Of a stretch of 64,000 nt of DNA, positions 23,588-31,324 are shown in pieces (the first letter of the stretch is position 1; the number at the start of each line of letters is the position of its first letter). The DNA is from DASUXA01 sp036378155 (GTDB lineage Bacteria > Actinomycetota > Actinomycetes > Mycobacteriales > Micromonosporaceae). The translations under genes and the position numbers were made by a program. The notes under the pieces were generated by a model. It saw only the letters and a program-made list of their open reading frames with translations. It ran no database searches and had not been told where the DNA came from. Where the stretch lies: the NCBI GenBank assembly GCA_036378155.1, contig DASUXA010000109.1, positions 62,001 to 126,000 on the forward strand, read 5' to 3'.

Positions 23588-24373
23588 ATGACGGACGCAC
23601 CCGATCAGCTCGTACGCGTGGCGACCAGTCGCGGTGTCGCCACCCTCACCCTGGACAGCCCGCACAACCGCAACGCGCTGTCCTCGTCGTTGATCGCGCA
23701 ACTGCTCGCCGGTATCGAGGCGGCGGTGGACGACCCGGCGGTACGCGTCATCGTGCTGTCGCACACCGGCCCGGTGTTCTGCTCCGGCGCCGACCTGAAG
23801 GAGACGGCGGCGGCGTTCAGCTCGGGGCAGGTACCGGCGGGACGGCTGGGCGAGGTCCTCGCGGCGGTCCGCGAATCGCCCAAGCCCGTACTGGCGCGGG
23901 TCGCCGGCCCGGCCCGAGCCGGCGGGCTCGGTCTGATCGCCGCCGCGGACCTGGCGGTCTGCGCCGAGCAGGCGACGTTCGCGTTCTCCGAGGTACGGAT
24001 CGGCGTCATCCCGGCGGTCATCTCGGCGGTCGTGCTGCCTCGGCTGACCTCGCGCGCCGCGAACGAGCTGTACCTGACCGGCGAGGTGTTCGACGGTCGG
24101 CGGGCCGCCGAGATCGGGCTGGTCACCTGCGCGGTACCGGCAGCCGACCTGGACGCCACGGTCGAGCGGTACACGTCGTGTCTGGTCCGTGGCGCGCCCG
24201 GGGCGCTCGCCGGCGCGAAGGACCTGCTCCGGCGTACCCCCGCCGCCAGCCTGGCGGACGATCTCGCCGCGCTCACCGAGTTGTCGGTCCGGTACTTCCG
24301 CTCGCCGGAGGGAATCGAGGGCATCACGGCGTTCCGGGAGAAGCGCGATCCGATGTGGCTACCGGGCGCGTGA
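23588..24373 (+). CDS. Enoyl-CoA hydratase/isomerase family protein
   Basis: A 261-residue crotonase-fold protein. The oxyanion-hole segments are visible (FCSGADLKE; AGGLGLIAAADLAV). The residue aligned with Glu144 of mammalian hydratase is Gly here, while the Glu164 equivalent (FSEVRIG) is kept, so simple hydration is uncertain and isomerase, lyase or methylglutaconyl-type activity is possible. ATG 23588 follows TAGTCT (23576-23581) by 6 nt, suggesting a leaderless message. The last nine codons are echoed just past the stop by a near copy of the sequence encoding LPGA, a small local duplication. Confidence 0.88.
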   Translation: MTDAPDQLVRVATSRGVATLTLDSPHNRNALSSSLIAQLLAGIEAAVDDPAVRVIVLSHTGPVFCSGADLKETAAAFSSGQVPAGRLGEVLAAVRESPKPVLARVAGPARAGGLGLIAAADLAVCAEQATFAFSEVRIGVIPAVISAVVLPRLTSRAANELYLTGEVFDGRRAAEIGLVTCAVPAADLDATVERYTSCLVRGAPGALAGAKDLLRRTPAASLADDLAALTELSVRYFRSPEGIEGITAFREKRDPMWLPGA

Positions 24374-24495
24374 CGATGCGGCTGCCCGGCGCGTGAGCTC
24401 GGGTCGTCCGTTCGTCCCGAACCGGGAAACCGTACCGGCGTACTGGACACGGCGACGTAGGCTGTGCGCACACCTGGACCGCGTGAGAGGTGACG

Positions 24496-25350
24496 GTGCG
24501 TAGACGTGTGGTCTTGTCGGTGATCACAGCGCTCGCCGTGCTCGCGGCCGTGGGGGTCTATGTCGGACTGCACGTGCTTCGCAACGGCGTGCCGCTGAAG
24601 ATGACCAGCGCCTGTACTGTGCGTGCCGACAAGCAGGTGACGCTGGGACCGGACCAGATGGCGAACGCCGCCACGATCGCCGCCATCGGTATCCGTCGCG
24701 GGCTGCCGGAACGGGCGGTGGTCGTGGCGCTCGCCGCCGGACTGCAGGAATCGAAGTTGAAGAACCTCGACGGTGGCGACCGCGACTCGATCGGGCTGTT
24801 CCAGCAGCGCCCGAGTCAGGGCTGGGGCACCGCGGCGCAGATCGCCGATCCTCGCTACGCGACGAACGAGTTCTACAACGGACTGCTCAAGGTGCCGGGC
24901 TGGCAGCAGATGCGGGTGACCGACGCGGCGCAGGCGGTGCAACGCAGCGCCCATCCCGAGGCGTACCAGAAGTGGGTGGACCAGGCGGAAGCGCTGGCGA
25001 CGGCGTTTCTCGGACAGGCCGGCGCGGCGGTGACCTGTACCTTGGTCGGGCAGCCGCCGGTGCACGGCGCCGCGGCGGCGACGTCGCTGTTCGCGGACAT
25101 GCGGGCGGACTGGGGCGACGTTCAAACAGTGGCGGCTCAGGGCCTGCTGGGTGTGGCGCTGTCGGTGGGCGAGGACCGGGTCGGCTGGCAGTACGCGCAC
25201 TGGCTGGTGGCGCACGCCCAGGAACAGGGCATCAAGCGGGTCCGGTTCGGCGACCGGGAATGGACCGCGCGCGGCGGCGCGTGGACGCGGGTCACCCCGA
25301 GCGACCCGAGAGCTGCGGGCGAACGCGTCGTCGCCGAGGTGTACAGCTGA
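24496..25350 (+). CDS. Membrane-anchored lysozyme-like/transglycosylase-type protein
   Basis: A 284-residue protein with a single N-terminal transmembrane segment (VVLSVITALAVLAAVGVYVGL) and an extracellular domain. The stretch VVVALAAGLQESKLKNL, then DRDSIGLFQQRPSQGWGT, is a widely conserved actinobacterial module that resembles lytic transglycosylase folds, with the first Glu as a possible catalytic residue. The last 90 residues form a second, unassigned domain. It probably acts on peptidoglycan (inference). GTG 24496 has GAGAGG 5 nt upstream. Confidence 0.8.
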   Translation: MRRRVVLSVITALAVLAAVGVYVGLHVLRNGVPLKMTSACTVRADKQVTLGPDQMANAATIAAIGIRRGLPERAVVVALAAGLQESKLKNLDGGDRDSIGLFQQRPSQGWGTAAQIADPRYATNEFYNGLLKVPGWQQMRVTDAAQAVQRSAHPEAYQKWVDQAEALATAFLGQAGAAVTCTLVGQPPVHGAAAATSLFADMRADWGDVQTVAAQGLLGVALSVGEDRVGWQYAHWLVAHAQEQGIKRVRFGDREWTARGGAWTRVTPSDPRAAGERVVAEVYS

Positions 25351-25359
25351 GCCGACACG

Positions 25360-25399
25360 CGCGTGGGGCGGGCCGGCTGTCACCGACCCGCCCCACGCG
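25360..25399. terminator. Bidirectional hairpin terminator
   Basis: Arms CGCGTGGGGCGGG (25360-25372) and its complement (25387-25399) with a 14-base loop, lying in the 57-bp gap between two convergent genes. Confidence 0.8.
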
Positions 25400-25407
25400 G
25401 TGAGACG

Positions 25408-25683
25408 TCAGATCGTCGTGCGACGACGGTTGTACATGCCGCTCACCAGCGCCACGCCGACGGCGGCGAGGACGACCTGGATGAGCAGTTCGATCCAGTC
25501 GACGCCGGACGTGTCGGCGACTCCGACCGCCCGGGCGATGACCGTTCCGATCAGCGCCGCGACGATACCGACCACGATGGTCAGCCAGATGGGCAGGTTC
25601 TGCCGGCCCGGCACGACCAACCGGCCGAGCGCACCGATGATGAGCCCGACGATGATCGCCGAAATGATGCCTGCGACAGTCAC
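25408..25683 (-). CDS. GlsB/YeaQ/YmgE family stress-response membrane protein
   Basis: A 91-residue protein with three hydrophobic helices. The small Gly-rich pattern IIVGLIIGALGRLVVPG and the central Pro/Trp segment (LPIWLTIVVGIVAALIG) are typical of the transglycosylase-associated (YeaQ) family, which is induced by envelope or acid stress in other bacteria. GTG 25683 has AAGGAGG 7-8 nt upstream. It lies about 240 bp downstream of lepA with its own likely promoter in between; no clear hexamers stood out. Confidence 0.9.
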   Translation of the reverse strand: MTVAGIISAIIVGLIIGALGRLVVPGRQNLPIWLTIVVGIVAALIGTVIARAVGVADTSGVDWIELLIQVVLAAVGVALVSGMYNRRRTTI

Positions 25684-25924
25684 CGCAATTCCTCCTTTTC
25701 CGGGGGGACGACCCATCGGTACCCCCCGGCTTCAGAAGGAAAACCTCCGTCAACCTCTCGTGGACACGCAGCGACGCAGCCAGACCCGAAGACGGTTGGG
25801 TCGCGTGCGGCTCAAGCCTCCGACGCGCCGACGCGCCGTGTCGGGCGCGGGGACGGTCGGCCCGCGCAGGGATCAAGCATGACCGCCCGGAGCGGGCCGG
25901 CCGTCCCCGCGCCCCAAGCGCCCC

Positions 25925-27802
25925 CTACTTGCGGCCCTTGTCGCTGGACGGTCCGTCCGAGGTGGACAGCGCCGCGATGAACGCCTCCTGGGGTACCTCG
26001 ACCCGCCCGACCATCTTCATCCGGCGCTTGCCTTCCTTCTGCTTCTCCAGCAGTTTCCGCTTGCGGGTGATGTCGCCGCCGTAGCACTTCGCCAACACGT
26101 CCTTGCGGATCGCCCGGATGGTCTCGCGAGCGATCACCCGGCTGCCGATCGCCGCCTGGATCGGTACCTCGAACTGCTGCCGAGGGATCAGGCTGCGCAG
26201 CTTGGCGGCGATGGCGACGCCGTAGTTGTACGCCTTGTCCTTGTGCACGATCGCGGAGAAGGCGTCCACCGGCTCGCCGTGCAGCAGAATGTCCACCTTG
26301 ACCAGGTCGGAGCGTTGCTCCCCGCTGGGCTCGTAGTCGAGGCTGGCGTACCCCTTGGTACGGCTCTTCAACTGGTCGAAAAAGTCGAAGATGATCTCTG
26401 CGAGCGGCAGGGTGTACCGCAGTTCGACCCGGTCGGCGGACAGGTAGTCCATGCCCAGCAGGGTGCCGCGACGCCCCTGGCAGAGTTCCATGACCGCGCC
26501 GACGTAGTCGTTCGGGGTGAGCACGGTGGCTCGCACGACCGGCTCGTACACCTCGGCGACCTTGCCCGACGGGTACTCGCTCGGGTTGGTGACCTGGTGC
26601 TCGACGCCGTCCTCCATGAGCACCCGGTACACCACGTTGGGCGCGGTCGAGATCAGGTCCAGATTGAACTCGCGCTCCAGCCGCTCCCGGATGATCTCCA
26701 AGTGGAGCAGACCGAGGAAGCCGCAGCGGAACCCGAAGCCCAGGGCGGCGCTGGTCTCCGGCTCGTACGACAACGCGGCATCGTTGAGCTTGAGCTTGTC
26801 CAGCGCGTCGCGCAGCGCGGGGTAGTCCGAGCCGTCGATCGGGTACAGCCCGGAGTACACCATCGGCTTGGGGTCCTTGTACCCGGACAGCGGCACGCTC
26901 GCCGGTCGGGCGCTGATCGTCACCGTGTCCCCGACCCGCGACTGGCGAACGTCCTTCACGCCGGTCATGAGGTACCCGACCTCGCCGACGCCCAGACCGG
27001 TCGCCTTGATCGGCTCCGGGGAGATGACGCCGATCTCGAGCAGCTCGTGGGTCGCGCCGGTGGACATCATGGCGATCCGGTCGCGCGCCTCGATCCGCCC
27101 GTCGACCACCCGCACGTACGTGACGACACCCCGGTACACGTCGTACACCGAGTCGAAGATCATCGCCCGCGCCGACGCGGACGCGTCGCCGGACGGCGCC
27201 GGGATCTGCCGGACGATCTCGTCCAGCAGGTGCGCCACGCCCTCGCCGGTCTTGCCCGACACGCGCAGGCAGTCGTCCGGATCGCAGCCGATCAGGTGGG
27301 CCAGTTCCTCGGCGTACTTGTCGGGTTGCGCCGCCGGTAGGTCGATCTTGTTGAGCACCGGGATGACCTGCAGGTCGTTCTCCAGCGCCAGGTACAGGTT
27401 GGCCAGTGTCTGCGCCTCGATGCCCTGGGCCGCGTCGACCAGCAGCACCGCGCCCTCACAGGCGGCGAGGCTGCGGCTGACCTCGTACGTGAAGTCGACG
27501 TGACCCGGCGTGTCGATCATGTTGAGCACGAAGTCGTCGCCGGCGCGCTCACCCTCGCGTACCCGCCACGGCATGCGCACCGCCTGGCTCTTGATCGTGA
27601 TGCCGCGCTCGCGCTCGATGTCCATCCGGTCGAGGTACTGATCGCGCATCAGCCGGGCGTCGACCACCTCGGTGAGCTGCAGCATCCGGTCGGCCAGGGT
27701 CGACTTCCCGTGGTCGATGTGGGCGATGATGCAGAAGTTGCGGATGCGACCGGGAGTGGTCGCACCGGGGCTGGTCGCGCCGGAGTCGGGCGTCGGTGGC
27801 AC
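25925..27802 (-). CDS. lepA: Elongation factor 4 (LepA)
   Basis: A 625-residue ribosome-binding GTPase that can back-translocate stalled ribosomes and affects initiation. The G motifs are IAHIDHGKSTL, DTPGHVDF and NKIDL, and the LepA-specific C-terminal domain ends with KLLEKQKEGKRRMKMVG. A disordered tail SDGPSSDKGRK closes the protein. GTG 27802 was chosen because family similarity begins shortly after it; the in-frame codons further upstream run through tandem repeats and are not protein-like. Its 5' region borders the repeat-rich gap before the GH25 gene. Confidence 0.95.
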   Translation of the reverse strand: MPPTPDSGATSPGATTPGRIRNFCIIAHIDHGKSTLADRMLQLTEVVDARLMRDQYLDRMDIERERGITIKSQAVRMPWRVREGERAGDDFVLNMIDTPGHVDFTYEVSRSLAACEGAVLLVDAAQGIEAQTLANLYLALENDLQVIPVLNKIDLPAAQPDKYAEELAHLIGCDPDDCLRVSGKTGEGVAHLLDEIVRQIPAPSGDASASARAMIFDSVYDVYRGVVTYVRVVDGRIEARDRIAMMSTGATHELLEIGVISPEPIKATGLGVGEVGYLMTGVKDVRQSRVGDTVTISARPASVPLSGYKDPKPMVYSGLYPIDGSDYPALRDALDKLKLNDAALSYEPETSAALGFGFRCGFLGLLHLEIIRERLEREFNLDLISTAPNVVYRVLMEDGVEHQVTNPSEYPSGKVAEVYEPVVRATVLTPNDYVGAVMELCQGRRGTLLGMDYLSADRVELRYTLPLAEIIFDFFDQLKSRTKGYASLDYEPSGEQRSDLVKVDILLHGEPVDAFSAIVHKDKAYNYGVAIAAKLRSLIPRQQFEVPIQAAIGSRVIARETIRAIRKDVLAKCYGGDITRKRKLLEKQKEGKRRMKMVGRVEVPQEAFIAALSTSDGPSSDKGRK

Positions 27803-27904
27803 GGCGGTCCGTTTCTTCAGACAGTTCTTCTGGCGGTCGGGCAGCGCGACCGGCGTGCGTGGCTCGCCCCGCCGGTCGCCTCTATGCTCCCACGCCCCGC
27901 GTCG

Positions 27905-27970
27905 CCGCCCACCGGACCCGGCATCGGCGCCCAGCAGACCCGGCATCGCCACCCACCGGACCCGGCATCG
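27905..27970. repeat. Three tandem 22-bp units
   Basis: Units at 27905-27926, 27927-27948 and 27949-27970 all end in GACCCGGCATCG. Units 1 and 3 differ at one base; unit 2 differs at several. A fourth, degraded unit (GGACGCGGCGTCG) ends at 28007. There are no spacers, so this is not a CRISPR array. Confidence 0.8.
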
Positions 27971-28100
27971 CCGTCGCGAGCGTTGGCGCGGGCCGGACGC
28001 GGCGTCGCCGTCGCGAGCGCCGGTACCGACCGGCACGCGCGGCGTTTCGTATGGCGCGGATTGGCGTGAACCATACCCAGTCGGAGCGACACAGGCATCG

Positions 28101-28140
28101 ATAAATTGCGACACGCCGATGTGCTCTTGTAATTAATCTT
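28101..28140 (+). promoter_or_regulatory. AT-rich promoter region of the GH25 gene
   Basis: This 40-bp segment is the most AT-rich in the window. TTGCGA at 28106-28111 and the TAATTAAT tract at 28130-28137 are spaced like -35 and -10 boxes (18 bp). Transcription would begin near 28142 and leave a leader of about 75 nt. The exact -10 hexamer is uncertain. Confidence 0.55.
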
Positions 28141-28217
28141 CGCCGTGTGCCCTAATCCTGGCATCCCTTTTCGGACCCGGACCCCAGGTCCACCGCATTT
28201 TCGCAGGGGAGGCGAAG

Positions 28218-28964
28218 ATGTTCCGAGGCACAAAGCCCCACCGAAGACTCGGCTTCCTGACGATGCTCGCCGTCGCGCTGACCGCTCTGGTCGGCGCCTT
28301 CACCGCGAGCCCCGCCAGCGCGGCCCCCGCCGGTCTGCCCGGTATGGACGTTTCCAGCTACCAGGGCAACGTCAACTGGTCCGCCGCGTGGAACAACGGC
28401 GCGCGATTCGCGTACGTCAAGGCGACCGAGGGCACCTACTACACCAACCCGTACTTCGCCCAGCAGTACAACGGCTCCTACAACGTGGGCATGATCCGCG
28501 GCGCGTACCACTTCGCGCGTCCCGACACCACCAGCGGCGCCACCCAGGCTGACTACTTCGTCAACCACGGTGGCGGGTGGTCGAAGGACGGCAAGACGCT
28601 GCCGGGCGCGCTCGACATCGAGTACAACCCGTACGGCTCGACCTGCTACGGCCTGTCGCAGTCGTCAATGCGCAGCTGGATCAGCTCGTTCGTCAACGAG
28701 TACCACTACCGCACCGGCCGCTGGGCGACGATCTACACCACCACCGACTGGTGGAACACCTGCATCGGCTCGTACAACGCCTGGTCGTCGAACGACCCGC
28801 TGTGGATCGCCCGGTACTCGAGCACCGTCGGCACCCTGCCGCCGGGCTACTCGTACTACTCGTGGTGGCAGTGGGCCTCGTCCGGCGTCTTCCCGGGCGA
28901 CCAGGACGTCTGGAACGGCACCTGGACCAACCTGAAGACGATGGCCTGCAACGGACCCTGCTGA
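28218..28964 (+). CDS. Secreted GH25 lysozyme (N,O-diacetylmuramidase type)
   Basis: A 248-residue secreted muramidase that cleaves the MurNAc-GlcNAc bond of peptidoglycan. A Sec signal peptide of about 35 residues ends in PASAAPA. The mature protein is a single GH25 barrel: it opens with GMDVSSYQGNVNW and carries the catalytic pair in LDIEYN (Asp and Glu, near residues 133-135). Aromatic clusters (YYSWWQWAS) close the substrate groove. No cell-wall-binding domain is attached. GGGGAGG lies 6 nt before ATG 28218. A strong terminator follows, so it is a single-gene transcript. Roles could be wall remodelling or attack on neighbours. Confidence 0.93.
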   Translation: MFRGTKPHRRLGFLTMLAVALTALVGAFTASPASAAPAGLPGMDVSSYQGNVNWSAAWNNGARFAYVKATEGTYYTNPYFAQQYNGSYNVGMIRGAYHFARPDTTSGATQADYFVNHGGGWSKDGKTLPGALDIEYNPYGSTCYGLSQSSMRSWISSFVNEYHYRTGRWATIYTTTDWWNTCIGSYNAWSSNDPLWIARYSSTVGTLPPGYSYYSWWQWASSGVFPGDQDVWNGTWTNLKTMACNGPC

Positions 28965-28980
28965 CGATCAGGGAACGGGC

Positions 28981-29015
28981 TGTGGGGGCCGGGCGCGTCG
29001 CGCCCGGCCCCCACA
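28981..29015. terminator. Strong hairpin terminator after the GH25 gene
   Basis: Perfect 17-bp arms (TGTGGGGGCCGGGCGCG and its complement) with a one-base centre, 16 bp past the stop. Confidence 0.88.
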
Positions 29016-29131
29016 CATGCGCGGAGCACACCGGAACGGGGACGTCGCGACAGACCCACGCCGCCGGTGGTGTGCGGACGACCGAGGCGGCGACCGGTGA
29101 CGGACGGGCGGACGGGGCGGCGGGCGGCGCT

Positions 29132-29161
29132 TTGGCCCGCGCCGTACCTGCCTGGTAACCT
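29132..29161 (+). promoter_or_regulatory. Probable rpsT promoter
   Basis: TTGGCC (29132-29137) and TAACCT (29156-29161) are 18 bp apart, with an expected start near 29168 and a 70-nt leader. The -10 is good and the -35 partial. Confidence 0.45.
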
Positions 29162-29237
29162 GATCCTTCGCGCGTGGCGGCGCCGCTGTCGCCTGCGCTC
29201 CAGCAACCAACCCGAACTACCAGGACGAGGCTGTCGC

Positions 29238-29504
29238 GTGGCGAACATCAAGTCCCAGATCAAGCGCAACCGGCAGAACGAGAAGCGCCGCCTGCGCAAC
29301 AAGGCGGTCAAGTCGTCGCTGAAGACCGCCATCCGCAAGTACAACGAGGCGATGCAGGCCGGCGACCTCGAGCAGGCCGGCGCGCTGCTCCGCGACGCGT
29401 CCCGCCAGCTCGACAAGGCCGCGAGCAAGGGCGTGATCCACAAGAACCAGGCCGCCAACCGCAAGTCGGCGATTGCCAAGCGGTACGCGTCCCAGGCCGC
29501 CTGA
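29238..29504 (+). CDS. rpsT: 30S ribosomal protein S20
   Basis: An 88-residue primary 16S rRNA-binding protein, with the typical ANIKSQIKRNRQNEKRRLRNKA start and the KGVIHKNQAANRKSAIAKR helix. The GTG start at 29238 has a GAGG about 8 nt upstream; S20 genes often use weak start codons because S20 limits its own translation. It is convergent with the holA-linked gene and opposite to holA, as in M. tuberculosis. Confidence 0.96.
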   Translation: MANIKSQIKRNRQNEKRRLRNKAVKSSLKTAIRKYNEAMQAGDLEQAGALLRDASRQLDKAASKGVIHKNQAANRKSAIAKRYASQAA

Positions 29505-29553
29505 CCTGCGACGACCCGTCAGCGGGATCGTCACCTCAGCGCACGACGTACCG

Positions 29554-29588
29554 GTGGCTGCCGCCCGGATCTCCGGGGCGGCGGCCAC
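29554..29588. terminator. Bidirectional terminator after rpsT
   Basis: Arms 29554-29566 (GTGGCTGCCGCCC) and 29576-29588 pair over 13 bp with a single T-G wobble and a nine-base loop. It sits between convergent rpsT and the minus-strand gene ending at 29644. Confidence 0.75.
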
Positions 29589-29643
29589 TGACGTGTTTCC
29601 GTCAGCGCCTGGACACGCCGAACCGCCACCCCGGCGACCGAGG

Positions 29644-30279
29644 TCAGAGCGACCCGTACGACCGCACCACAGCTAACCGCCGCTCGGTGCCGCGACCGCG
29701 CCGCTGACCCGATCGTCCCCGGTCGAACGCGGAGCGACCCCGCTCTCCCCTGGCCCGACCGCGCGGCAGCGCGCAGGTACCACGCGCGGCCCCGACCACC
29801 GGGGCGCGCCCGAGCGCGCGCAGCGGCAGATGCGGTCCGGCTGCGACCGGTACCGACACCGCCGGGGGCGGCGCGAGCAGACCGGCGACCACGTCGTGGT
29901 ACTTGACCATGACGGCGACCGCCGTGGGCAGCAGGAGCAGCGACCACGGATCGGTGAGCTCAGCGAGCGCCAGCAGGGCGGCGACGGTCAGGGTGCCCTC
30001 GAAGAGCAGGAAACACGCCAACCCGCCCGGTTGGATGTGACGCAACCGGAGCAGACGCGCGTACCCGGGGCGACGACCGCGCGCCGCGCGGTCCGCGTCG
30101 CCGGGGTGGTGGCTGTGCGCCGTGCGGTCCACGGAACGAGGGGTGTGGGCACGCGCCGCATGGGAGACCGCCGGGGCGCGCCCGACGACGCGACCACGCC
30201 GCACCGTCCCGCCCCTGCTCGCCGTCCCGCCGCCGTCGGGCGTACCGCCGTCGGGTGCCGTCCCGTGCGATGGCGTCAT
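29644..30279 (-). CDS. Membrane protein translationally coupled to holA, unknown function
   Basis: A 211-residue protein with a basic, Gly/Arg-rich N-terminal half, one hydrophobic region long enough for two helices (GLACFLLFEGTLTVAALLAL; then SLLLLPTAVAVMVKYHDVVAGL near residues 115-150) and a basic, low-complexity tail. Its ATG at 30279 overlaps the holA stop (ATGA), so it is expressed with holA. I recall similar proteins at this locus in other Micromonosporaceae but know no function. Confidence 0.75.
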   Translation of the reverse strand: MTPSHGTAPDGGTPDGGGTASRGGTVRRGRVVGRAPAVSHAARAHTPRSVDRTAHSHHPGDADRAARGRRPGYARLLRLRHIQPGGLACFLLFEGTLTVAALLALAELTDPWSLLLLPTAVAVMVKYHDVVAGLLAPPPAVSVPVAAGPHLPLRALGRAPVVGAARGTCALPRGRARGERGRSAFDRGRSGQRRGRGTERRLAVVRSYGSL

Positions 30280-31256
30280 CGCGTCCCTCCGAGTTCGCGC
30301 GCCGCCGCCATTGCCATGATCGCCCGCTCCAGGGCGTACCCCCGGTCCTCCGACCCGCCCTTGACCGCGGCGTTGCATTCGGCGGCGACCCGCATCGCGT
30401 CGACCAGCCCGTCCGCTGTCCAACCTCGCGCCTGACGCTGGGCGCGTTCCACCTTCCACGGCGGCATGCCCAGGCTGCTCGCCAGCTGGTACGAGCTGCC
30501 TCGGCCCGCCGACGCCACACGCGCCACGGTGCGCACCCCGTCGGCGAGCGCGTCGGCGATCGGCACCGGATCGACTCCCACATGCAGCGCCCAGCGCAAC
30601 GCCTCCAGGGCGCCGGGGACGTCGCCCACCATCGCCGCGTCGGCGACGGTGAACCCGCTGACCTCGGCGCGCCCGCGGTAGTACCGGGCGACGGTCGCCG
30701 CGTCGATCCTGCCGTCGGTGTCGGCGATCAGCTGGGCGCATGCCGATGCCAGCTCCCGCAGATCGTTGCCGACCGCGGTGATCAGGGCGTCGGCGGCGTC
30801 GTCGGTACAGCGACCGCCGAGTCTGCGGATCTCGTCGCGGACGAAGTCGACCCGTTCGCGGTGGCGGGTCAGCCGCGCCGCCGGTACCACGCTCGCTCCG
30901 GCCTGACGAAGCCCGTCGGCGAACGCCTTGCCCTTCGCCCCGCCGGCGTGGGTGACGACCAGGCAGACGTCCGGGTCGGGTTGCTTCGCGTACCCGAGCA
31001 GCGCGGCGACGAGGTCCTTCTTCGCGTCCTGCCCGTTGCGCAGGACGATGGCGCGCCGGCCGCCGAACAGGGACGGGCTGAGCATCTCCGCCAACTCGCC
31101 CGGCAGCACCGCGCCGGCCTGGTACTCCCGCACGTCGGCGTCCGGGTCCGCGGCACGTACCGCCGCGACCGCGGCATCGACGCCCCTCGCGACAAGCAGT
31201 TCCTCGTCTCCCACGATCAGGCACAAGGTCGGTACAGCCGAGGTCACGCCGCCCAT
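30276..31256 (-). CDS. holA: DNA polymerase III subunit delta
   Basis: The clamp-loader subunit that opens the beta clamp. The 326-residue protein shows the delta fold: LIVGDEELLVARGVDAAV at the start, LSPSLFGGRRAIVLRN, VAALLGYAKQPDPDVCLVVTHAG, and the helical collar domain at the C-terminus. The P-loop is degenerate, as expected. ATG 31256 and GTG 31247 are both possible starts. It lies opposite rpsT, a conserved arrangement. Confidence 0.92.
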   Translation of the reverse strand: MGGVTSAVPTLCLIVGDEELLVARGVDAAVAAVRAADPDADVREYQAGAVLPGELAEMLSPSLFGGRRAIVLRNGQDAKKDLVAALLGYAKQPDPDVCLVVTHAGGAKGKAFADGLRQAGASVVPAARLTRHRERVDFVRDEIRRLGGRCTDDAADALITAVGNDLRELASACAQLIADTDGRIDAATVARYYRGRAEVSGFTVADAAMVGDVPGALEALRWALHVGVDPVPIADALADGVRTVARVASAGRGSSYQLASSLGMPPWKVERAQRQARGWTADGLVDAMRVAAECNAAVKGGSEDRGYALERAIMAMAAARELGGTR

Positions 31257-31324
31257 CGTCGCACGAGTGTGCCGCGTCGCCGGGTAGCCGCGCGGACTGT
31301 CCGCCCGACCGCCCGTGCACCCGG

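Larger units (their letters stand above)
27803..28217. other. Repeat-rich 415-bp intergenic region between lepA and the GH25 gene
   Basis: The region holds the lepA upstream region (27803-27900), a tandem array (27905-27970), further GC-rich repeats containing CCGTCGCGAGCG twice (27971-27982 and 28008-28019), and a markedly AT-rich promoter-like segment (28101-28140). A leader follows, with a short GGACC/GGTCC hairpin near 28178. No open reading frame with actinobacterial codon use was found. Confidence 0.6.

Noticed and set aside
27905..28019. Possible CRISPR array upstream of the GH25 gene
   Set aside because: The 22-bp units abut each other without unique spacers, and no cas genes are present.
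28101..28217. c-di-AMP (ydaO-type) riboswitch before the muramidase gene
   Set aside because: Such riboswitches often precede actinobacterial wall hydrolase genes, but the 75-nt leader is too short and lacks the conserved core sequences.
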